Origin: Desulfovibrio psychrotolerans
GTDB lineage: Bacteria; Desulfobacterota; Desulfovibrionia; Desulfovibrionales; Desulfovibrionaceae
Assembly: GCF_013340305.1 (NCBI RefSeq)
Contig: NZ_BLVP01000010.1
Span: 62,001 to 126,000 of the forward strand
Direction: 5' to 3'
Length of the DNA: 64,000 nucleotides
Below the pieces are notes generated by a model. That model was not told the origin of the DNA. It saw only the letters and a program-made list of their open reading frames with translations, and searched no databases. Below, one piece after another: positions 53,271-61,310 of the stretch. The position numbers and the translations under genes were made by a program. Within the stretch, counting starts at the first letter, position 1, and each line of letters begins with the position of its first letter.

Positions 53271-54575
53271 GTGAAAAGAAACCTGCCTGTGTTGCTGATG
53301 CTGGCCTGTCTGGTGATGGGAAATGCCGGATTGGCCAATGCCAAGGGGCTTTCTGACCTGCTGCCCGGATTGCTGGAGCAGCACGAGAGAGTGCTGGCCA
53401 AGGAAAGTCAGGTGGAGGCATCTGCCCATGGGGTGGACGTGAGCCGTTCCGGATGGTTTCCCCGGCTGGATTTTGTGAGCGACGTGGCCAGCGAGCAGAC
53501 CGGCAAGCCCGGCAGCCAGCAGGACGACTATACCAACCGCGTGCGCAATATGCAGCAGTTGCGGGGCAGGCAGCTCCTGTATGATTTTGACGCCACTTCC
53601 AAGCGTGTGGAACAATCTGAGAATCTGCTGGAACGCAGCCGGATGGAGATGGATGCCACCAGTCAGGACCTGCTGCTGGAGGGTATTGGCGCGTTTCTGG
53701 ACGTGTACAAGGCCTATAAGCGGCTGGAGTATGCCACCCGTTCCGAGGAGCGCATCAAGCAGCAGACCGGTATTGAAGAAACGCTGGTGCAGCGCGGGGC
53801 CGGGGTTTCATCTGACGTGTTGCAGGCCAAGCAGCAGTTGCTGGGCGCCATGGCACTGCGCGTGAATATAGAGGGCGAACTTGCCAAGGCAACAGCGCAT
53901 TTCCGGGCCGTGTTCGGATATGAACCGGAGCTTGACGAGGTGAGGGAGTTTGAAAAGCCCGTGCTGCCTTCCGACAGGCTGCCCGCTAACGCCGATGAGG
54001 CCGTGACCATAGCTATAGAGGACAATCCCGTGCTGAAGGCTGCCGCCGCTTCCGTGGAGGCAGGGGCTAAGCAGGTGGAGATTGACCGTACCCGTTTTTA
54101 CCCCACCTTCAATCTTTTTGCAGAAGCCCGCCGCCGTGAAAACGACAACGGCGACTCCGGCGTACGCGACAACTCCGCCGTGGGCGTGGAAATGGCATGG
54201 AACCTGTTCTCCGGCTTCGGAGACGAATCGCAGTTGCGTGCATCCCGTGCCTCGGTGGCGCAGGCCCGTTACGCACAGGCCGACCTGCGCCGCAGCATTG
54301 AGCAGAACGTGCGCACCGCATGGCAGGATTTGCGTACCAACCGTCGCAATGCCACCCTGCTGCGGGAGCAGACGGATATTCTGGGCGAGTTTATGGATCT
54401 GGCCAAGCGTGAGCGCACGCTGGGAACCCGCTCGCTGCTGGACGTGCTGGTGGCGGAAGTGAACTACATCAACGCCGTTAGCGCCGCACTGGCTGCCGAG
54501 GCAGACGCCATTCGTTCCGGGTACGCCACGCTGCATGCCATGGGCAAACTGGAAGTGAGCCTGTTCACCAAGTAG
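53271..54575 (+). CDS. TolC-family outer-membrane efflux protein
   Basis: The start is GTG 53271 after GGGGGA, which gives a signal peptide (KRNLPVLLMLACLVMGNAGLANA). The 434-residue protein has the two repeated helical-hairpin halves of TolC-like proteins, with SGWFPRLDFVSDV, LLYDFDATSKRVEQSENLLE, RFYPTFNLFAEARR, and LFSGFGDESQLRASRASVAQAR. It forms the outer-membrane channel of type I secretion or RND efflux. It resembles the AggA/LapE-type of adhesin export channels in length and motifs, but no inner-membrane partner genes are adjacent, so the substrate is open. Confidence 0.9.
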   Translation: MKRNLPVLLMLACLVMGNAGLANAKGLSDLLPGLLEQHERVLAKESQVEASAHGVDVSRSGWFPRLDFVSDVASEQTGKPGSQQDDYTNRVRNMQQLRGRQLLYDFDATSKRVEQSENLLERSRMEMDATSQDLLLEGIGAFLDVYKAYKRLEYATRSEERIKQQTGIEETLVQRGAGVSSDVLQAKQQLLGAMALRVNIEGELAKATAHFRAVFGYEPELDEVREFEKPVLPSDRLPANADEAVTIAIEDNPVLKAAAASVEAGAKQVEIDRTRFYPTFNLFAEARRRENDNGDSGVRDNSAVGVEMAWNLFSGFGDESQLRASRASVAQARYAQADLRRSIEQNVRTAWQDLRTNRRNATLLREQTDILGEFMDLAKRERTLGTRSLLDVLVAEVNYINAVSAALAAEADAIRSGYATLHAMGKLEVSLFTK

Positions 54576-54621
54576 AGTTTGGGCGCTCCCTGCCCGGAAG
54601 TGTTTCCCGCTGGAACGGAAC

Positions 54622-54656
54622 CCGCCCGCAGCCTGAGCTGCGGGCGGGTTTTTATG
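54622..54656 (+). terminator. Terminator after the TolC-family gene
   Basis: ACCCGCCCGCAGC and GCTGCGGGCGGGT pair perfectly around CTGA, followed by TTTTA. Confidence 0.85.
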
Positions 54657-54707
54657 TGCGGTTTGTCCTGCATTCCTTCCATGCAGGGAGAAGGATGCCT
54701 GAAAGGA

Positions 54708-55082
54708 TCAGCCGCCGAAATAGCCGGGGCTGATGACGGACAGGGCTTCTGTATACTTGCTGCGCAGCAGGGCCAGTTTGCCGCCCATCGCTTTTTCCTG
54801 CGCCGAGATGTCCATGCTGCATTCGTTGGCGAGTTGGGCATTCAGCATTTCAATTTCGCGCACCGTGGACTTGATGAGATTGAGGGTATCCTCAAAGCCG
54901 GCCTTGCCCTGCGCCTTGTCCACATTGGCAAGCACATCGTAGAGGCGGGCTTTCCAGATGTTCAGTTCCATTTCCACGCCCTTGCAGTAGTTCTGCACGG
55001 CGGCTTCACGCTGTTCGTTGGTGCTGCATCCCTCGATGGCCGAGCAGCTTTCGCACGGGCCGGGGTAGTCCATGTTCGGCAT
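54708..55082 (-). CDS. Hypothetical Cys-containing helical protein
   Basis: The 124-residue product begins MPNMDYPGPCESCSAIEGCSTN, with Cys clustered in the first 23 residues and one more near 35 (NYCKG), then continues as long amphipathic helices. The first Cys group (C-x2-C-x5-C) could bind a metal or cluster. No family recognised. ATG 55082 follows AAGGAG; the longer frame to 55139 is less likely. No functional hint from the neighbours, which are convergent tolC and a LysR gene. Confidence 0.7.
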   Translation of the reverse strand: MPNMDYPGPCESCSAIEGCSTNEQREAAVQNYCKGVEMELNIWKARLYDVLANVDKAQGKAGFEDTLNLIKSTVREIEMLNAQLANECSMDISAQEKAMGGKLALLRSKYTEALSVISPGYFGG

Positions 55083-55330
55083 AGGTTGCTCCTTTTGTGG
55101 ATTGTAGGATTGAGAGTCTGCTTTCAGCATAGCACGCACTGCACGAAAGGGGATGATATTTATTGCGACAGGGAGATGACATTGCTCTTTATGAAAGCGG
55201 TATATGAAGAAAATGATTGATGTAACTCACTGCATAGAGAGAATGGCGTCCTGAAAGCGGGCATGTGAAAGAAACACAACGGATCATGCTGTTGCGTGAT
55301 GGATTTTTCACGTTGTCTATGATGCTGTTT

Positions 55331-56227
55331 TTACAGCAGATGCTTCCGGCATCCCTGCACAAGGGTTTCGGAAAGCTCTTCAAGCAGTGAGGTGCCGAGA
55401 TTCCAGTGGTGCCAGTAGAGGCTGACCGGAACGGCGTGGTGCGGAGCAAGGGGGATGAGCTCGCCTGAATGCAGCAGCGGGTTGCCCTGCGGGTGGGGCA
55501 CCATGCCGTAGGCATGCCCTGCGCGGATCATCTCCACGAACTGGCTGGATGAGGGGACATAGTGCGGGGGAAAGCCGTTATCTTCCACGCCCCACAGGGC
55601 GGCGAAGCGGCAGTGCAGCAGGTCCTTGCGGTTGAAGGTGACGGCGGGGGCACGGCGCAGTGCCTGTTCTTCCACCCCGTGCGGGAACCAGCGGGACACG
55701 AACTGCGGGGTGGCGAGGCACTGGTAATCCATTCTGCCCAAGGGCACACAGCGGCAGCCCTGTATGGGGGTGGCAAGGCTGCTTATGCAGCCTGTGACCA
55801 CGCCGGTACGCAGCAGGGCGTGGGTGACTTCCTGATCATCGGTGTAGATGTCCAGCAGCACGGGGCGGCTAGCCAGAAACGGACGCAGTACAGGCAGAAA
55901 CCATGTGGCGAGGCTGTCTTCGTTCACGGCGAGGGGCATGACCACAGGCGTGTCCATTGCGTCTGACGGGGAAGAAGACCGGAAGGTTGCCAGCAGGTCG
56001 TCTTCCAGATGGCGCACGCGGCGGTAGTGAGCCAGCAGGCGTTGTCCGGCTTCGGTAGGGCGCACGGGAGAGGCGCGTACAAGCAGCGGCTGCCCCATGG
56101 CATCTTCCAGCGACCGGATACGCTGCGAGACGGCGGACTGCGTGATGTGCAGCCGCGATGCGGCCTTTTCAAACCCGCCTTCCTGCACCACAGCGGCAAG
56201 CGCCTGCATAAGTCTGTTATCCAGCAT
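55331..56227 (-). CDS. argP: LysR-type regulator ArgP
   Basis: The 298-residue protein matches ArgP/IciA/LysG closely at the N-terminus: QALAAVVQEGGFEKAASRLH, ITQSAVSQRIRSLEDAMGQ, LLVRASPVRPTEAGQRLL. The C-terminal half is a ligand-binding domain. ArgP activates export of basic amino acids (arginine, lysine). The divergent gene 140 bases away encodes its usual partner, the exporter ArgO/LysE, and an inverted repeat lies between them. Confidence 0.9.
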   Translation of the reverse strand: MLDNRLMQALAAVVQEGGFEKAASRLHITQSAVSQRIRSLEDAMGQPLLVRASPVRPTEAGQRLLAHYRRVRHLEDDLLATFRSSSPSDAMDTPVVMPLAVNEDSLATWFLPVLRPFLASRPVLLDIYTDDQEVTHALLRTGVVTGCISSLATPIQGCRCVPLGRMDYQCLATPQFVSRWFPHGVEEQALRRAPAVTFNRKDLLHCRFAALWGVEDNGFPPHYVPSSSQFVEMIRAGHAYGMVPHPQGNPLLHSGELIPLAPHHAVPVSLYWHHWNLGTSLLEELSETLVQGCRKHLL

Positions 56228-56251
56228 GGATCAGTATTAGCAAAATTAATG

Positions 56252-56280
56252 AGATAGTAAAACTATTAGTTTTACTATCT
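56252..56280. promoter_or_regulatory. ArgP operator candidate in the argP-argO gap
   Basis: AGATAGTAAAAC (56252-56263) and GTTTTACTATCT (56269-56280) are perfect 12-base inverted arms with a 5-base spacer, 25 bases upstream of argP and about 90 before argO. LysR-type regulators bind such T-N11-A dyads between divergent genes. Confidence 0.75.
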
Positions 56281-56368
56281 GGGAAAAGGCGGAGTACGGT
56301 GCTCCCGGAGATGCGCTTACAGGAAGGGTTCCGTTGCGCTGCGGGTATTTGATAATCCGGGAGGAAGA

Positions 56369-56983
56369 TTGGTTACGGCGTACTTGCAGGGAATGGCTAT
56401 GGGCGGAGGTTTGATAGTCGCCATAGGGGCGCAGAACGCGTTTGTATTTTCGCAGGCAGTGCGCCGGAATAACGCACTGCTGGTGGCCCTGCTGTGCAGT
56501 CTGTGCGATGCCGTGCTCATAGGGGTGGGAGTGACCGGCATAGGCGCTGCTGTTGCCGCCAACCCTGTGCTGGGGCGTTGGAGCGCATGGCTGGGGGCGC
56601 TTTTCCTGTTCTGGTACGGGCTGGGGGCGTTGCGCTCTGCCCTGCGGGGCGGCTGCCTTGAGGACGAGGCACGGGTTCTTGTCACAGCGCGGGCTACGGT
56701 CATGGCCACGCTGGCCATTACGCTGCTGAATCCGCACGTGTATCTGGATACGGTGGTGCTGCTGGGCGCGGTGAGCGGACAGTATGCGCAGGATGCCCGG
56801 TATGTGTTCGGGGCGGGAGCGGCCACCGCCTCTGTTCTCTGGTTTTTCACGCTGGCGCTGGGCGGGGGCATGATGGCCCCGCTGTTCCGGTCACGCGGGG
56901 CGTGGCGGGTGCTGGATGGAGTGGTCTGCGCCACCATGTGGGGCATTGGCATGCGGCTGGCGCTGCACGGCATGTCTTTGTAA
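56369..56983 (+). CDS. argO: LysE/ArgO-family basic amino-acid exporter
   Basis: The 204-residue inner-membrane protein has about six helices and the family motif GLIVAIGAQNAFVFSQAVRR near the N-terminus, then LLNPHVYLDTVVLLGAVSGQ. It should export arginine or lysine. Size is normal. The start is probably TTG 56369 right after GGGAGGAAGA; an ATG at 56393 is the alternative. It pairs with divergent argP. Confidence 0.9.
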   Translation: MVTAYLQGMAMGGGLIVAIGAQNAFVFSQAVRRNNALLVALLCSLCDAVLIGVGVTGIGAAVAANPVLGRWSAWLGALFLFWYGLGALRSALRGGCLEDEARVLVTARATVMATLAITLLNPHVYLDTVVLLGAVSGQYAQDARYVFGAGAATASVLWFFTLALGGGMMAPLFRSRGAWRVLDGVVCATMWGIGMRLALHGMSL

Positions 56984-56984
56984 A

Positions 56985-57040
56985 AAAAAGCCCCCGCGCG
57001 CCCCGGTGTGATTGTATACGGGGAGGCGCGGAGGCCCTGT
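56985..57040 (-). terminator. Terminator of the GAK-type operon
   Basis: On the minus strand a GC-rich stem (CCGCGCC-CCCCG against CGGGG-GCGCGG) with a small bulge is followed by GGGGGCTTTTTTTT. It lies about 90 bases after the last gene of the operon and just behind the convergent argO stop. Confidence 0.75.
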
Positions 57041-57128
57041 ATGCTGCCGGGGCAAACGCTCTATGGGGAAAGCGTGAGCGACCGGATGTGCGGACGGGGG
57101 TGAGAGTCCGCCCGCTGCGGCGCAGGCG

Positions 57129-57788
57129 TTAGCTGGTGCGTCTGCCTGCGGGCTGTTTTTTTGCGCTGCGGTTGCCCGCCTTGCCTGTTTTCTGGCCGGG
57201 AGCTTTGCTGCGGGGGGGTACTGCCGCATTCTTTCCCGCTGTCCCGGCTGAGGCTTTGGGTGCCGGGGCTTTTGATGCCGGGGCCTCCGGTGCCGGAGCG
57301 GGTTTGGCGGTATTTGGCTGTGCCGGTGCCGCAACGGCTTGTGGTGCGTTTTTTTCCTGCGCGGTGGTTATATGGCGCGGCTCCGGCGAGGCAGGAGATT
57401 CGGGAGTCGCGCATTCCTCAGAGGAAGCGTTTTCCTCCGCAGGGGCTTGCTGTGTGGTTTCCACTGTGACCGTGGTAGCCGTGGTATCTGGTGTCGCTGC
57501 GGTTGCTGTGCAGCAGGGGGCGGCGGGTACCGCCGAGATGGTCACAGCTGCGGATTCCACGGCCGGAGCGGAGTACCATTCCAGTTCCAGAGCAAACTTC
57601 TGCCTGTCCTTTTTCGTTCTGGCTTCCACGGTCACTTCCAAGTGCTCCGGGGTGGTGAGCACCACCTGCTCGCCGCCTTGTTCCACCACGACTCTGCCTG
57701 CCTTGAGGCTTTGCACCAGGGCCTCAAGGTACGCAACGGCATCGGCAAAGGCCAATTGCTGCGTTACGCTGATCTTGTTTTTTTCCAT
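57129..57788 (-). CDS. Amphi-Trp domain protein with long Ala/Pro/Lys tail
   Basis: Residues 1-72 form an amphi-Trp domain: an amphipathic helix, LKAGRVVVEQGGEQVVLTTP and the closing FALELEWY. Residues 75-150 are Ala/Thr/Glu/Pro-rich, and 150-219 are Ala/Pro/Lys-rich and strongly basic (GKAGNRSAKKQPAGRR at the end). The tail resembles histone-H1-like or flexible linker sequences. ATG 57788 follows CGGAG; a GTG two codons earlier would sit inside that site. It is the last gene of the GAK-type operon, 33 bases after the CofD-like gene. The domain family has no known function. Confidence 0.82.
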   Translation of the reverse strand: MEKNKISVTQQLAFADAVAYLEALVQSLKAGRVVVEQGGEQVVLTTPEHLEVTVEARTKKDRQKFALELEWYSAPAVESAAVTISAVPAAPCCTATAATPDTTATTVTVETTQQAPAEENASSEECATPESPASPEPRHITTAQEKNAPQAVAAPAQPNTAKPAPAPEAPASKAPAPKASAGTAGKNAAVPPRSKAPGQKTGKAGNRSAKKQPAGRRTS

Positions 57789-57821
57789 GACCACTCCGTT
57801 TCGGGTATCGGGTTGTCCGTG

Positions 57822-59180
57822 CTAGCACAGCGAGAGCAGCACGGGATTGAGCAGGGTTTCGTCTATGTATGGCGCGCTCACTTTGCTTACGAGCTGCCGG
57901 TCCAGCACGGTAATGCCGCGGGCAGCCAGTGCCTGCCTGTCCAGCGAGGCAGCGGTGCCCGGATAGACGCCGTTTTTGGAATCCACGAGCACGAAGGAGA
58001 GCAGGTCGGCATCTGCCGTTGCGGGCGGGGCCTGAGTGCCCGTATCGCCCTTTTCACCCATTTCGTCCATTTCGCCCGTGGGAGACGTTGCTTTGCAGGG
58101 GGCGGCGCAGCTTGCATGCAGATGGTGGAGGAGCCTTTCCACCTGCATGCCGAGGTCGTGGCCCAGAAGTTCCGGGTCGGTGCCTGTGTTGGGGATGAAA
58201 ATTTTGGGTTTCCCGCTCTGCGCCACGGCCTGTCCCACGCCTGCGGGCAGCAGGGTGGCGATGAGGCTGGAATAGAAGCTGCCCATGGGATAGCAGATGA
58301 GGTCTGCGGAACCAATGAGCTGGCGGGTTTTTGACCGGATGGCGGGCCGGATGACAGATCGGGTGGCGGGCCGGATAGGGGCGGGAATGTCGGGCGCGCC
58401 CTGATTTGGCGAGGCTTCGGTTTCCTGACGATCGGGCAGGGCTTCCGTAATCCAGATGTCCTCTATGGGGCTGCTGACAGGGGCGGTGGCCTTGCCGGTG
58501 AAGTTGTGCTGCCCGGTTATAACCGTGCCGTCCGCGAGGCGTACCGCCAGATGGCCGTATTTGCCGGTGACGGGCCGCACGGTGCCGCGCACCTCCACCA
58601 GTTTGGAGAACAGGTAGATCACCGGGTCCAGATGCCGCCGGTTGCTCAGGAAGCCTGCCGTGAGCACAAGATTGCCGAGGCTGGCCCCGCGCAGGTCGAA
58701 GCCGGGGGGCATGTGGTCGGTGAAGATGTGGAAGTGATTGCGGATGATCTTGCGCATGGGGTCTGTGATGCACCGGATGAGCCTGTGCCTGCCTGTTGCC
58801 AGGGAAGCAAGTTCTGCCTGCAGGGCCTCCGGCGGCGCAAGGGGGTCCAGCCGGTGGGCGAAGAGGTCGAATATCTCCGGGTTGCCCTGAATGGTCTGAT
58901 CCGCCAGTGCCATAAGGCGGTTGCGCACGTCGCCCACGGCCGGCATGTGGAAGGCGTTGCGCAGCACGGCGGAGCTGCCGCCGGAATCGAAGGGGGTGAT
59001 CAGGTGGATGGAGTTGTGGGTGTAGCCGGTGAGATGGCGCGCAACACTCCGCAGTGCCGTGCCACCGCTGAAGAAGAGGATGCGGGGGCCAAGTTGCGGA
59101 GCATGGCGGAAGCGTTCCAGCTTGAGCGGGTCCGGCAGGGTGGTCTCGCGGGTGACCGTAAGGCGTGTCGGGCGGTCCAT
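57822..59180 (-). CDS. GAK-system CofD/YvcK-like protein
   Basis: The 452-residue soluble protein has the CofD/YvcK (GlmR) nucleotide-binding fold: ILFFSGGTALRSVARHL at about 34-50, LITPFDSGGSSAVLR, AVGDVRNRLMALAD, then GASLGNLVLTAGFL and IPNTGTDPELLGHD. True CofD moves phospho-lactate to F420 precursor; YvcK binds UDP-GlcNAc in wall control. Neither reaction can be assumed. An Ile/Arg/Pro repeat (PIRPATRSVIRPAIRS, about 268-283) and an acidic insert near 360-385 break the core. It matches the CofD-like member of the GAK gene set. Confidence 0.85.
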   Translation of the reverse strand: MDRPTRLTVTRETTLPDPLKLERFRHAPQLGPRILFFSGGTALRSVARHLTGYTHNSIHLITPFDSGGSSAVLRNAFHMPAVGDVRNRLMALADQTIQGNPEIFDLFAHRLDPLAPPEALQAELASLATGRHRLIRCITDPMRKIIRNHFHIFTDHMPPGFDLRGASLGNLVLTAGFLSNRRHLDPVIYLFSKLVEVRGTVRPVTGKYGHLAVRLADGTVITGQHNFTGKATAPVSSPIEDIWITEALPDRQETEASPNQGAPDIPAPIRPATRSVIRPAIRSKTRQLIGSADLICYPMGSFYSSLIATLLPAGVGQAVAQSGKPKIFIPNTGTDPELLGHDLGMQVERLLHHLHASCAAPCKATSPTGEMDEMGEKGDTGTQAPPATADADLLSFVLVDSKNGVYPGTAASLDRQALAARGITVLDRQLVSKVSAPYIDETLLNPVLLSLC

Positions 59181-59260
59181 ATGCGGTGTGCCTTTGTGTA
59201 TTCAGTGTCGGACTGGGTGCCGACAGGGTGCTGACAGGGAGCTGGCAGTGTGCCGTAATA

Positions 59261-60415
59261 TTACAGGGAACCCGTGCGCATGAAGGAGAGGCAGATATCT
59301 GCCGCCGCATCAAAGTCCACGCCGCCCGTAACCTCCAGCACGGTAGTGCGCGCAAGAACTTGCGCGTAGGCGGATTCCGAAGGTTCCGTATAGTCCGGTG
59401 AGCACGGGCGGTAGAACAGGCCTGTGGACTTCATGAAAGCCGGGAGCAGATCGCGCCGCGTGAGGGGATCTACCACGTTTACGGCCACGGGCTGCCCGGT
59501 GCGGCTCCAGTTTAGTATGACCAGCGCATTCATGGGGGCTTGCAGGGCAAAGCGGCCTTTGCCGTAACATTCTTCTATGATGGCATCGTATTTGTGTTCC
59601 AGATGCCACAGGTCGGTGGTGGACAGGGCGAGGAAGCGTTCGCGGTCCTGCGGGGCGATGATGTCGCGCAGGTCCGGGTTGTGCAGCGCCGTACCGGGAT
59701 TGATGCGCGGCTGTTTGGGGATGCCGAGCATGGTGGGCAGGCCTTCCGGCTCTTCGGCATTGACGCGCAGAAGAACCCTGTCGTTGCTGACAAAGGTGGT
59801 GCCCTTGCTCATGAGGTGCAGAGCCAGTGTGGATTTGCCCATGCCCGAAAAGCCCGCCAGCGAGATACCCCGGCCATGGTGCATGACGCCTGCGGCATGG
59901 CCCAGCAGGCAGCCCCTGTCCAGCATGTGTTCCAGATAGCGGTTGTTTATGAAGTTGATGACCTGATTATCGTTGGCAAGGCATGCGCCTACTGCCACGT
60001 TGCCTGCATCGCCGAACAGGAAATGCATGCCCGTGATGCGCTTGCGGACTATGCGTCCGTCCGGCAGGTCGAGCCATTCTTCCTTTATCTTGGCCTTTCC
60101 GGGGTCCGGGGTTTTGACCAGAAAGGGACCGGGCAGGGGGAAGGGAAGCTCGCGGTCATCGGTTTCGTGCGCGGTGATGAGTATGTCCGGGGGCGTCTGC
60201 GGGGCACCGCTCTCTGTCTCCGGTTCCAGAAATTCGCTGAAGTAGCGGCGCAGGGCTGTGGCAAGGGCATCATTGTTTGTGCGCACGCTGATGGTGAGGT
60301 CGCCCACGCGCAGGAGCAGGCCGCAGTGCACGGGCAGGGTGTGGCGGATGGCCAGCATGTGGTCCGTGAGTGAGGCGTGGGCCGTGGGGGCGGCGTTGGG
60401 GGTGGCGGCTGTCAT
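59261..60415 (-). CDS. HprK-related kinase B (GAK system)
   Basis: The 384-residue protein has a C-terminal HPr-kinase-like core: LLGHAAGVMHHGRGISLAGF, the P-loop GFSGMGKST (188-196), and FVSNDRVLLRV with a likely catalytic Asp212. This is the arrangement of HprK and PckA-type P-loops. The N-terminal 100 residues are not HprK. The substrate is unknown; no HPr is nearby, so a small operon protein such as an amphi-Trp protein may be the target. Its start overlaps the ATP-grasp stop by four bases (ATGA) and its AAGGAG site lies inside that gene. Confidence 0.85.
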   Translation of the reverse strand: MTAATPNAAPTAHASLTDHMLAIRHTLPVHCGLLLRVGDLTISVRTNNDALATALRRYFSEFLEPETESGAPQTPPDILITAHETDDRELPFPLPGPFLVKTPDPGKAKIKEEWLDLPDGRIVRKRITGMHFLFGDAGNVAVGACLANDNQVINFINNRYLEHMLDRGCLLGHAAGVMHHGRGISLAGFSGMGKSTLALHLMSKGTTFVSNDRVLLRVNAEEPEGLPTMLGIPKQPRINPGTALHNPDLRDIIAPQDRERFLALSTTDLWHLEHKYDAIIEECYGKGRFALQAPMNALVILNWSRTGQPVAVNVVDPLTRRDLLPAFMKSTGLFYRPCSPDYTEPSESAYAQVLARTTVLEVTGGVDFDAAADICLSFMRTGSL

Positions 60416-61287
60416 CGCGCGGTCTCCTTCATCACGTAATCCAGATAAAGTTGGGCGGCATCCAGACCGCTGGTGTCCAGAATGCCGCGAAAACCACCAA
60501 AGGCCGAGACTTCGAACACGTAGGGGCCGTCATCGGTAAGGGCCACATCCACGCAGGTGAAATCCAGCCCGAAGAGCTGCTGCGCCTTGTGGGCAACGGC
60601 AATGACATCGGCAGAGGGCTGGTACAGGGCGTATTTGCCGCCGTTTACCGTGGTGGTGTTCCATGAATCGTTGGTTTTGCAGCGGGCGTAGGTGGTGAGG
60701 TATTGGCCGCCCAGAAACACGATGCCAAGGTCCTTGCCGCCTTCCAGATTGATGGCCTTCTGGATGTACAGAATGCGGTAGTCGCGGGCGTAGGCGGCGA
60801 TGGTATCGCGGGCGTCGGGACCGTCTTCCAGCATGAACATGCCGCGCGCCTTGGATGTGAACAACGGCTTGAACACCGCGCGCCCGTAGTCGCGGACAGC
60901 GGCAAGGGCGTGGTCCACGTCTTCCGTTATGGTGGTGGGCGGCATGGGAATGTTGCCGCTTTGCAGAGTCACGGTGCAGGACAGGCGGTCCAGCACACGC
61001 ATGATTTTGTAAGGGTCTGAAAACACGGGCAGGCCGCGTTCGCGGAGCAGGCGCAGGATTTCCAGCCTGTCCAGCAGGTCCGGGGAATACCATGAGCCGA
61101 TTTTCTTGACGATGAGCGCGTCAAGGGTGGAGATGTCTGTATCTTCGTACCAGCACCTGCCGGAGGGCAGGTCCAGCCGCACCTTGTCCATTTCTATGAG
61201 CAGCCGGTAGCCGGTGCTCTTTTCCACCGTGTCTGCGAGCAGTTCCGAAGACCACCCGCCTTTGGTGCCGACAACGCCTATTTTCAC
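60412..61287 (-). CDS. GAK-system RimK-like ATP-grasp enzyme
   Basis: The 291-residue protein starts at GTG 61287 (KIGVVGTKGGWSSELLADT), preceded by GAGG. It has the ATP-grasp parts: RVLDRLSCTVTLQSGNIPMP, VFKPLFTSKARGMFML, and the metal-binding end VDVALTDDGPYVFEVSAFGG. It is related to RimK-type enzymes, which form amide bonds between a carboxylate and an amine with ATP. It could add an amino acid to a protein or cofactor in this system. It lies 23 bases after the PhoU-kinase gene. Confidence 0.87.
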   Translation of the reverse strand: MKIGVVGTKGGWSSELLADTVEKSTGYRLLIEMDKVRLDLPSGRCWYEDTDISTLDALIVKKIGSWYSPDLLDRLEILRLLRERGLPVFSDPYKIMRVLDRLSCTVTLQSGNIPMPPTTITEDVDHALAAVRDYGRAVFKPLFTSKARGMFMLEDGPDARDTIAAYARDYRILYIQKAINLEGGKDLGIVFLGGQYLTTYARCKTNDSWNTTTVNGGKYALYQPSADVIAVAHKAQQLFGLDFTCVDVALTDDGPYVFEVSAFGGFRGILDTSGLDAAQLYLDYVMKETAR

Positions 61288-61310
61288 TTCTTGTACCTCG
61301 CGGGATTGGA

